DNA from: Clostridiales bacterium
GTDB lineage: Bacteria > Bacillota > Clostridia > Oscillospirales > Ruminococcaceae
Reading direction: 5' to 3'
Length of the DNA: 11,811 nucleotides
NCBI GenBank assembly: GCA_029007575.1
Contig: JAQXIB010000266.1
Coordinates: forward strand, 1 to 11,811
Shown: positions 6,477 through 11,811 of the stretch, one piece after another
Layout of the letters: each line of letters starts with the position of its first letter
Position numbering within the stretch: position 1 is the stretch's first letter
Notes under the pieces: model-generated
What the model was told of the DNA's origin: nothing
Seen by the model: only the letters and a program-made list of their open reading frames with translations
Databases searched by the model: none
Program-made: the position numbers and the translations under genes

Positions 6477-8547
6477 ATGCGGCAGTTGGACAGCGACCTA
6501 TGCGGATACCGTGAAGCGTAATCGGTCGGTTTTCATTTTCGGTATTGTTTTGATGATGTCGGCTCCGCTCGGCGCTGTTTTAAATATTACGACCGAACAT
6601 AATGGCGGGTTGCTGGCTTTTTTCATGGTCCTTACTGTTGTTGTGCCGATGGCACTGAGCATTTTGATACCGATTATTGTTTTCCGTTATCTGCACAGCA
6701 AAAAAGCGATCGATACCTATCATTCTCTGCCGGTTAAGCGAACCACTCTGTTTTTAGGAAAATTCTTAGCGGGGCTGACTGTTGCCTTGGTTCCCGCTTT
6801 ATTAGGATATGGACTTGCCTTTGCGATCGGATTTCTTGATGATCCCACACCGACATTAAATGCTTATTCGGACTTTAGTAATACTATCTGTACCGTGGCT
6901 CCCAGAATTATACCGTCAGTAGTGACTGTTTATGTATTTGTGGTGTTTGTGCTTATTTCGTGCGGTACCCTTTGGGAAGCGCTGATGTACGGCACAGCGA
7001 TGACGTTTTCTATTGCCGGTATTTGTTACAGTATTCCTTCACTGGTGGAGCAGCTGTATGGCTTTGGCGGCAGCTCAGGATTAAGCGAATGGCTGATTTC
7101 GTTTACGCCGTTTTACTTTCTTTTTTCAGATACACGGGATTACCGGTTGGTATTCAGCATCGTGGTGACGATCGGGCTGATCATGATTTCGTTGTTTTTA
7201 TATCAAAACAGAAAAAGCGAAAACACAGGTTCCTCTTTCTCTTTTCGGTTTATGTTTCACATTGTCAGCGTCTTCATTTCGCTTTGTCTGATCTTTATTT
7301 TATATTCGCTGAACCATGAATTGATTTCGTCGTTAATATTAGGTTTTCTTGCCTATTTTATTATGTCGGTGATTGCAAATCGCGGCTTTAAAAGATTACT
7401 GCCGGTGTTTTTGCGCACGGCAGGCATTGTTGTTTTTTCTGCCGGATTTATTATTGCCTTTGAAGCCACCGGAGGATTTGGATATGAAATGAGACTGCCG
7501 GATCCGGAAAAAATCGAATCCGTTTATCTTCGTCCGATCGATGTGGGAGATTACGGAACTTATACCGATTATTCTCAAGCTCGTTTTTATGATCCGATGC
7601 CATATGCCAAAGCGGTCAGCCGACGAATTTTTTCCAAAGAGGAAAATACGCTAAAAGGATATACTTCAGCCGAAAATATCAAAATGGTACACCAACTGCA
7701 CAAAAACATTTTGCAGGAAAAGGACAAATTCATATTGGACAGACAAGTTACCATTGATATTGAATATCGCTTGAAAAACGGCAATATCATACGGCGAAAT
7801 TATACCAATATATCAAAAGCGGATTTCGCACAGTTAATAGCGATTAACCGGAGTGAAGAATATCTGATGTTGAAATATCCTTTTTTAAAGGATGGATATC
7901 ACTATAATACAAGCGCGAAAGTATATCACGTGAATGCGCTTTCCGCCGAGAACGCAACCGATGTTTTCGAAGCTTGGACCATTGCGGCGGATGAAGTCGC
8001 GCAGGCATTGAAAAAGGATATTTTATCGCGTCCTTCCGGTTTTGAAACGGCACCGACTTCAGAATATGTCGGGCAGATTTTACTGTCCGAAAAGGGCATC
8101 TCAGATAATCAATACAGTGCGAAACAAAAGAATTTAACCGATGAAGTGCTGGTAAAAATATATGAGTGCGACCGGAATGTTTTGACATTGCTAGAGAACA
8201 GAGGATTTTTAAGTATTTTACGCCGAACCAAAGCGGAGTACAACAGCGATATTTATTTATATCCTTCCGGAGGAAATACAAACGGATATGAGTATTGTTA
8301 CCGTGTTTCCGGCATTGAAGGATATTTGTATGAAAAGGATGACCAAACATATTATAAAATAACCGATGCTGACGATCGGGCATTTTTGCTGAAACAGCTT
8401 CAGCCTGTGTATTACAGTGAAGTAGATTGCGATGTTATTACGATGGCAGATTCGTCTTATTATTCCTTTTTAGTCCCGAATATCAGTCAGACAAAGATCG
8501 AAGAAATACTCAGCCGCGCTGAAATAGTGAATGGATACCTGTATTAA
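6451..8547 (+). CDS. Large ABC transporter permease with C-terminal soluble domain (DUF6449-like)
   Basis: Membrane partner of the preceding ATPase. It has 698 residues. The first 340 hold about ten predicted membrane segments (about 27-45, 54-79, 103-128, 153-170, 177-195, 215-226, 233-251, 268-285, 290-308, 319-338). The cytoplasmic loop SKKAIDTYHSLPVKRTTLFLGKFLAG (from 83) resembles the 'YHSLP-KR' loop of Clostridial ABC-2-like permeases. From about 345 to 698 follows a polar region with no clear membrane segment, matching the DUF6449 architecture as I recall it; this naming is from memory. GGAGG (6437-6441) lies 9 nt before the ATG, inside the ATPase gene. One homodimeric or single large permease would replace the two or more short permeases of Bacillus ytr operons. 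Substrate unknown: export or removal of an envelope-active compound is an inference from the YtrA-type context. Only a weak AT-rich hairpin follows the stop. Confidence 0.88.
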   Translation: MTTKTSLHKCGSWTATYADTVKRNRSVFIFGIVLMMSAPLGAVLNITTEHNGGLLAFFMVLTVVVPMALSILIPIIVFRYLHSKKAIDTYHSLPVKRTTLFLGKFLAGLTVALVPALLGYGLAFAIGFLDDPTPTLNAYSDFSNTICTVAPRIIPSVVTVYVFVVFVLISCGTLWEALMYGTAMTFSIAGICYSIPSLVEQLYGFGGSSGLSEWLISFTPFYFLFSDTRDYRLVFSIVVTIGLIMISLFLYQNRKSENTGSSFSFRFMFHIVSVFISLCLIFILYSLNHELISSLILGFLAYFIMSVIANRGFKRLLPVFLRTAGIVVFSAGFIIAFEATGGFGYEMRLPDPEKIESVYLRPIDVGDYGTYTDYSQARFYDPMPYAKAVSRRIFSKEENTLKGYTSAENIKMVHQLHKNILQEKDKFILDRQVTIDIEYRLKNGNIIRRNYTNISKADFAQLIAINRSEEYLMLKYPFLKDGYHYNTSAKVYHVNALSAENATDVFEAWTIAADEVAQALKKDILSRPSGFETAPTSEYVGQILLSEKGISDNQYSAKQKNLTDEVLVKIYECDRNVLTLLENRGFLSILRRTKAEYNSDIYLYPSGGNTNGYEYCYRVSGIEGYLYEKDDQTYYKITDADDRAFLLKQLQPVYYSEVDCDVITMADSSYYSFLVPNISQTKIEEILSRAEIVNGYLY

Positions 8548-8650
8548 ATCAACGCCTATAAGATTTGGCGAAATATTGAGAAATAATGAGGAAACAGGAG
8601 AATTTTGCTGATATTTTTTGATATCATATGATTTTGGGCTTTTTATTGAA

Positions 8651-8680
8651 TTAGCGTTTTACTACACTAAAGTGTATAAT
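8651..8680 (+). promoter_or_regulatory. Predicted promoter of the amino-acid-binding lipoprotein gene
   Basis: A consensus TATAAT (8675-8680) has a poor -35 (TTAGCG at 8651-8656, 18-nt spacer). A weak -35 is common where an activator or repressor works. The start would be near 8687, leaving a leader of about 35 nt. The preceding gap from 8548 holds no gene. Confidence 0.5.
8663..8676. promoter_or_regulatory. Perfect palindrome TACACT-AA-AGTGTA, candidate operator
   Basis: Two exact 6-bp complementary arms around AA overlap the first two bases of the -10 box of the lipoprotein gene, a classic repressor position. The hexamers equal the half-sites reported for Bacillus YtrA (AGTGTA and TACACT), though there the order and spacing differ. 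One half-site with its flank, TACACTTT, recurs in front of the GntR gene at 5044-5051. Confidence 0.5.
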
Positions 8681-8721
8681 GAACATACTATAACCGTGGA
8701 GAGAAAGGATAGGTAATCACT

Positions 8722-9531
8722 ATGAAAAAAATAGCAGCAATGATCCTTGCAGGTGTCATGATGGTATCATTATTGGCAGGCTGCGGAACGGACGGGGACA
8801 ACAACAATTCCGGAGATACTGCTAAAAACACTCTTACGCTCGGACTTGACGCAAACTTCCCTCCGATGGGCTTTACCGATGAAAACGGAGATATTGTCGG
8901 GTTTGATATTGACCTTGCAAAAGAAGTTGCTAAAAAAATGAACGTAGAACTGAAATTGCAATCCATTAACTGGGAAACAAAAGAAATCGAGCTGAACAGC
9001 AGAACCATTGATGTGATCTGGAATGGTTTGACCATCACTCCTGAGAGAGAAGAAGCAATGACTTTCACAAAACCGTATTTGAAAAACAAACAGGTTGTTG
9101 CGGTTTTAAAGGATTCTTCGATTCAAACTTTTGCTGACATGAAAGACAAGACGGTTGTTTTGCAGAAGGGATCTACCGCAGTTGATGCACTGAAGGCGGA
9201 CAAAAACAAAAGCTTGGCAGATTCTCTGAAGAGTACTACCGAGCTGGAGCAGAATGTCATGTGCTTTACCGAAGTAGAGTTGAAAAGAGCAGACGCTGTT
9301 ATTGTTGATGAAGTTGTTGCAAAATATTATCTGACCAAGCATCCGGATAAGTTCCGTTTGTTGGACGAGACACTGGCAGACGAATTCTACGGTATTGCTG
9401 TAAAGAAAGGCAACACCGAATTACGTGACAAGATTCAGGCGGCATTGGACGAACTGGAAAAAGAAGGAAAAACCGCTGAGATCAGTAAGAAATGGTTTAG
9501 CGACGATATTTACTATTCGGAAGCGGAATAA
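8722..9531 (+). CDS. Amino-acid ABC transporter substrate-binding lipoprotein (family 3)
   Basis: Extracytoplasmic, lipid-anchored receptor that would capture a polar amino acid for an ABC importer. The 269-residue protein begins with a lipoprotein signal: KK, a hydrophobic stretch and lipobox LAGC (18-21, C21 the lipidated residue), then a Gly/Asn/Asp-rich linker. The mature part follows the periplasmic-binding type 2 fold of family 3: FPPMGF (46-51), GFDIDLAKEVAKKM (60-73), WNGLTITPER (100-109, R109 the expected carboxylate-binding arginine), a first-lobe exit near 'TKPYLKNKQVVAV', and a late acidic residue in VIVDEVVAKYYL. AAAGGA and AGG motifs lie 12 and 8 nt before the ATG. No permease or ATPase follows: the gene is monocistronic, with its own promoter and terminator, so it must share a transporter encoded elsewhere. 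Cystine, glutamine or a similar substrate are possibilities; the sequence does not decide. Confidence 0.93.
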   Translation: MKKIAAMILAGVMMVSLLAGCGTDGDNNNSGDTAKNTLTLGLDANFPPMGFTDENGDIVGFDIDLAKEVAKKMNVELKLQSINWETKEIELNSRTIDVIWNGLTITPEREEAMTFTKPYLKNKQVVAVLKDSSIQTFADMKDKTVVLQKGSTAVDALKADKNKSLADSLKSTTELEQNVMCFTEVELKRADAVIVDEVVAKYYLTKHPDKFRLLDETLADEFYGIAVKKGNTELRDKIQAALDELEKEGKTAEISKKWFSDDIYYSEAE

Positions 9532-9555
9532 CTTTAAAAACGAAAAAGATGATAA

Positions 9556-9599
9556 AAACAGAACGGGTGTGGTTTTATAAAACCACACCCGTTCTGTTT
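9556..9599. terminator. Bidirectional terminator between convergent genes
   Basis: A perfect inverted repeat with 21-bp arms (9556-9576 and 9579-9599) centred on AT; a real hairpin would have a loop of a few bases, TTATAA. The plus-strand tail is TTTGTGTG, the minus-strand tail TTTTTATC. It lies 24 nt after the lipoprotein stop and 17 nt beyond the stop of the convergent regulator, serving both, with the minus direction having the better U-tract. Confidence 0.93.
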
Positions 9600-9616
9600 G
9601 TGTGAAATTTTCGTTC

Positions 9617-10738
9617 TCAATGCGTTGTTTCCAACGGATTGTAGCATTTTGCGGTATCTCCAAAAACGATTTCGCTTTCTATAATTGTGGTATCATCCAA
9701 CCAAATATCCCGTACGATCTTATCGGCGATTTTGTTGCCGATAAGATCAAATTTTGGATCAATGCTTGTGATTTTGAGAGGAGATAGATCCTGTATCAGA
9801 GCATTGTTGTCGTGACCTACTATACTGATGTCTCGGGGGCAGTCCAGTCCCATTTCTTTCACGGCATATACTGCGCCGGCGGCAACGCAATCGTTTACAC
9901 ATACAATGGCGGTAGGGGGGTCCTTTTCGCTGAGCCATTCTTTGGCAAGAAAATATCCGCTTTCTGCAGAACGATTTCCCCATTTTATCAAATTCCAAGA
10001 GACAGGAACGTTGTTTTTCATCAGTGCCTCTTGATACCCCATAAATCGTTCTACACTTTCGCTGAACGTAATGTCGCCGTTTATACTGGCGATTTTTTTA
10101 TGGCCGCTTTTAATCAGATGCGTCACTAAGTCACTGGTTTTCTGGCGCTCATCGTTTGTAACCGAACACACTTTAATATTTTTATCAAAGTTGTTGTAGA
10201 CAATGACCAGCTTTCCTAAACTGTGCAGCATATCGATCAGCTCTTGCGTGTATACACCGATGACTAATATTCTGTCTACATTTCGGAATACGGTTTCCTC
10301 GAAATGATTCAGCACAAAGTCTCGATCGTAGGTACCGATAATCAGATTATATTTTGAGGATAGCTTTCGATAAATTGCAGAATATATGATGTTTTTCCAT
10401 TCGTTTTGGTTATATAATTCTTTGTTAAACGGGACCGGATCATATTGAGGGATAATGATACCGGACCATGCAAGATCCATAATACCGAGGTTTTTATTCT
10501 TGCAGCCTTGGCTTCCTCGGATATCGGAGTTCACCACACTGCCTTTTCCCTTGGCCTTCATAATAATATTTTCCAGTTCCAACTGCTTTAAAGCGCGCCG
10601 TACTGTTATCAGACTCACTTCATATTGAAGACATAATTCTTTTTCAGAGGGGAGAATATCTCCTCCTTGATATTTTCCCGAAACGATATCATTCAATATG
10701 GCTTCATATATTTTTTCATATAAAAATACTGTTGACAA
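9617..10738 (-). CDS. GntR-LacI hybrid transcriptional regulator (AraR-type)
   Basis: DNA-binding regulator with a sugar-sensing domain. With the chosen start it has 373 residues. The GntR winged helix is at about 4-69 (VFLYEKIYEAILNDI, LPSEKELCLQYEVSLITVRRALKQLE, then KGKGSVV as the wing). From about 83 (NLGIMDLAW) to near the end lies a LacI/PurR periplasmic-binding-like domain, seen in DRILVIGV, SGHKKIASINGD, a GYQEAL helix, PTAIVCVNDCVAAGAVYAVKEMG, ISIVGHDNN and a final SIDPKFDLIG. This fusion is known from AraR of Bacillus, where arabinose releases the repressor. The TTG at 10738 has AGGTGAGG just upstream; a TTG at 10768 adds ten residues but has no visible ribosome binding site. It is probably autorepressed through the palindrome covering its promoter and may control the divergent secreted-protein gene. 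No sugar-catabolic enzyme is in the window, so the effector cannot be named. Confidence 0.93.
   Translation of the reverse strand: MSTVFLYEKIYEAILNDIVSGKYQGGDILPSEKELCLQYEVSLITVRRALKQLELENIIMKAKGKGSVVNSDIRGSQGCKNKNLGIMDLAWSGIIIPQYDPVPFNKELYNQNEWKNIIYSAIYRKLSSKYNLIIGTYDRDFVLNHFEETVFRNVDRILVIGVYTQELIDMLHSLGKLVIVYNNFDKNIKVCSVTNDERQKTSDLVTHLIKSGHKKIASINGDITFSESVERFMGYQEALMKNNVPVSWNLIKWGNRSAESGYFLAKEWLSEKDPPTAIVCVNDCVAAGAVYAVKEMGLDCPRDISIVGHDNNALIQDLSPLKITSIDPKFDLIGNKIADKIVRDIWLDDTTIIESEIVFGDTAKCYNPLETTH
9716..9748 (-). repeat. 12-bp inverted repeat within the regulator gene
   Basis: Arms GATCTTATCGGC (9716-9727) and GCCGATAAGATC (9737-9748) are exact complements around 9 nt. The segment encodes residues of the FDLIGNKIADKIVRD helix near the C-terminus, which itself looks internally repetitive (DLIGNK/ADKI). 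It could fold in the mRNA about 100 nt before the stop, or be a binding site; chance from the coded repeat is also possible. Confidence 0.6.
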
Positions 10739-10823
10739 ATCCTCACCTGCTTTAAAAGTTATGTTCAAAAAGAATAAGATGAGAGAATCGGGTGCGACAG
10801 AGAAAACGGCACTGTCATACTCG

Positions 10824-10866
10824 GTGCTTTTGAGGTTATTTAGCGCAACGTGCTTTTGAGGTTATT
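10824..10866. repeat. Two 17-bp direct repeats in the regulator leader
   Basis: GTGCTTTTGAGGTTATT occurs exactly at 10824-10840 and 10850-10866, 26 bp apart. Each ends in GGTTATT, and the second copy runs into the left arm of the operator palindrome at 10860-10885. They lie at and just downstream of the predicted transcription start of the GntR-LacI gene, so they may be an extra half-operator or a small duplication. Confidence 0.8.
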
Positions 10867-10885
10867 ATAACATATTATAATAACC
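10860..10885. promoter_or_regulatory. Perfect palindromic operator over the regulator promoter
   Basis: Arms GGTTATTATAA (10860-10870) and TTATAATAACC (10875-10885) are exact complements around CATA. The palindrome covers the whole -10 box and spacer of the minus-strand promoter at 10864-10892, as expected for an autorepressor site. Its inner 16 bp, 10864-10879, recur at 11101-11116 before the divergent gene. Confidence 0.75.
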
Positions 10886-10892
10886 AATGCAA
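10864..10892 (-). promoter_or_regulatory. Predicted promoter of the GntR-LacI regulator
   Basis: On the minus strand TTGCAT (10892-10887), a 17-nt spacer and TATAAT (10869-10864). The start would be near 10857, giving a leader of about 120 nt before the TTG at 10738. Confidence 0.65.
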
Positions 10893-11063
10893 CATATAAT
10901 ACTTTTTGATTTTTAAATTCGTAAAAAAATCTAAAATAAACCGAAAACAAATCAATATAAAGGGAAATTTTGACGATTAAAAGCAAAACAAACATTGTTT
11001 ACGGAAATAGATGTATGTAAATAATTACCGATATATCAAAAAATAAGTTTTAAATTTTGTGTA

Positions 11064-11092
11064 TTGACTTTTTTGATTTTTAATAACATAAT
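11064..11092 (+). promoter_or_regulatory. Possible distal promoter of the secreted-protein gene
   Basis: TTGACT (11064-11069), 17 nt, CATAAT (11087-11092). The -10 is overlapped by the operator-like repeats that follow, which fits a regulated promoter. The very AT-rich background makes chance matches likely. Confidence 0.35.
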
Positions 11093-11117
11093 ATATTTAT
11101 ATTATAACATATTATAT
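11083..11117. promoter_or_regulatory. Operator-like repeats upstream of the secreted-protein gene
   Basis: ATAACATAATATAT (11083-11096) and ATAACATATTATAT (11104-11117) match at 13 of 14 bases and are 21 bp apart, two helical turns. The second contains most of a 16-bp stretch (11101-11116) identical to the core of the palindrome over the GntR-LacI promoter. ATAATATA and TATATTAT (11088-11105) also form a palindrome. Probably binding sites of the same regulator. Confidence 0.55.
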
Positions 11118-11141
11118 TTTTGACTTTTTATCGTATTATTA

Positions 11142-11171
11142 TTGACAATAGATATCTTATCAATGTATAAT
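11142..11171 (+). promoter_or_regulatory. Predicted main promoter of the secreted-protein gene
   Basis: Consensus TTGACA (11142-11147), an 18-nt spacer and consensus TATAAT (11166-11171). The start would be near 11178, giving a leader of about 60 nt before the GTG. The operator-like repeats lie 25 bp or more upstream of the -35, so repression by looping or control by activation is possible. The remainder of the region 10893-11063 is very AT-rich and shows no gene. Confidence 0.7.
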
Positions 11172-11238
11172 TGTGATATAAACAAATCAACGTGCGATGT
11201 TGTATTAACGCGATAAAGAATTTAAGGAGGAGATTTCT

Positions 11239-11811
11239 GTGAAAACAAAGAGAAAGTTGGTTTCATTGATATTAACGTTTTCTATGCTGATATCAATGTT
11301 TACCGGTATTTCCTTGATAGCACGGGCAGGAAGTACGGTGGAGACAGTAGACGCATCGGCGGCTAATTGGACTGCAACCAGACTGACTGCTTCCGATGTT
11401 ACCGGAGGCGCCGGTTTTGCCGGTGATGCAGGCACCTATGGAAACGGAGCAGTGCTGAATACCAAAGTCGGTGTTTCCGAAAGCGTAGAGTTTGATTTAA
11501 AATTTACCAAAGAGGCAATGGAGACAGATAGCTGGTTTGGTATGGTTTTCGGAACAGATACCGATTCCTTTAATAAAAACACTAAGGGAATCACCTATTT
11601 AATGTATAAAAAAGCAGCAAATGTTATTCAGTGCGGACAAAACCCGACCGGAGATTGGACAGAGTATCCTTATCAGTCTGTGAACAGCTTCCGCTTTGTA
11701 AAAGGCAGCGACGGATGGGAGCTTTATCTGAAAGCCGCAGGTAAATCCGATTATTCCTTGATCGGGAAAGTGGCCTTTTCCACATTTGCGGCGGATGCGT
11801 TCTCGGATGGA
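11239..11811 (+). CDS. Secreted protein, N-terminal 191 residues (continues beyond window); likely extracellular carbohydrate-associated
   Basis: The gene starts with GTG, 8 nt after a strong AAGGAGG (11224-11230), and stays open to the right edge. Residues 1-30 are a signal peptide: KTKRK, a hydrophobic core (LVSLILTFSMLISMFTGISL) and a probable cut after ARA (30). The mature part begins with Ser/Thr/Ala-rich sequence, then from about 70 a beta-rich segment with alternating patterns (SVEFDLKFT, SWFGMVFGT, GITYLMYK, SFRFVKG, WELYLKAAG, LIGKVAFS). This resembles a concanavalin-like or LamG-type jelly-roll domain as found in large exported glycoside hydrolases and adhesins of Clostridia. This fold assignment is inferred from pattern only. 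I do not recognise the family. The divergent sugar-type regulator with matching upstream sites supports a role in polysaccharide use. Full length and any catalytic or anchoring domain are unseen. Confidence 0.85.
   Translation, partial: MKTKRKLVSLILTFSMLISMFTGISLIARAGSTVETVDASAANWTATRLTASDVTGGAGFAGDAGTYGNGAVLNTKVGVSESVEFDLKFTKEAMETDSWFGMVFGTDTDSFNKNTKGITYLMYKKAANVIQCGQNPTGDWTEYPYQSVNSFRFVKGSDGWELYLKAAGKSDYSLIGKVAFSTFAADAFSDG

Noticed and set aside
7844..8383. 179-codon minus-strand frame within the permease gene
   Set aside because: The permease frame is continuous, with a coupled start; the opposing frame has no ribosome binding site or family resemblance.
8609..8626. Hairpin TGATAT/ATATCA after the permease as an intrinsic terminator
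   Set aside because: The stem is only 6 AT-rich pairs and no T-run follows directly (TATGATTTTGGG); not strong enough to call.
10824..11117. CRISPR array or mobile-element ends
   Set aside because: Only two or three short copies, uneven spacing, overlap with promoters, and no cas or transposase gene nearby.
10893..11238. Small gene or non-coding RNA in the AT-rich gap
   Set aside because: No open frame with a ribosome binding site and no GC-rich folded element is present; only promoters and AT-rich palindromes are seen.

Overview
The window looks like a stretch of chromosome from a low-to-mid-GC, Gram-positive anaerobe of the Clostridia (Bacillota), possibly an Oscillospiraceae-like lineage. 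The signs are strong AGGAGG-type ribosome binding sites, TTG and GTG starts, AT-rich intergenic regions with sigma-A-like promoters, a lipoprotein with a short Clostridia-like signal, a pyruvate kinase carrying the extra C-terminal domain known from Bacilli and Clostridia, and a YtrA-type GntR/ABC cassette. The lineage is inferred from gene content only. I see no tRNA, rRNA, CRISPR array, transposase or integrase.

Left half, minus strand: three housekeeping genes. From right to left in transcription order they are pyruvate kinase (pyk, ends at 2941), prephenate dehydrogenase (tyrA, ends at 1873), and the first 571 codons of a calcium-type P-type ATPase that runs off the left edge. Each appears to have its own promoter. 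The pyk/tyrA gap holds a hairpin that pairs better as minus-strand RNA, and tyrA is followed by a 15-bp-stem terminator. The pyk leader (about 170 nt) contains a small terminator-like hairpin and a second hairpin, so attenuation is possible.

Middle, plus strand: divergent from pyk is a three-gene operon (5134-8547) with a good promoter. It encodes a short YtrA-type GntR repressor, an ABC ATPase, and a large permease whose start overlaps the ATPase end. The permease has about ten membrane segments followed by a soluble domain of about 350 residues (DUF6449-like architecture). This is a self-regulated ABC cassette of the kind linked in Bacillus to cell-envelope stress; its substrate is unknown. 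Next is a solitary amino-acid-binding lipoprotein gene (8722-9531) with no permease or ATPase of its own. A perfect TACACT/AGTGTA palindrome overlaps its -10 box.

Right part: a long perfect inverted repeat serves as a two-way terminator between the lipoprotein and a convergent GntR-LacI hybrid (AraR-type) sugar-sensing repressor (ends at 9617). The repressor promoter is covered by a perfect 11-bp-arm palindrome, and its 16-bp core recurs upstream of the divergent last gene. That gene (from 11239) encodes a secreted protein, cut by the right edge, that looks like an extracellular carbohydrate-active or adhesive protein. The shared sites suggest that the regulator controls both itself and the secreted protein in response to a sugar. 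This is the most interesting regulatory unit in the window. I did not find a clearly new system; the best leads are these operator sets and the pyk leader.
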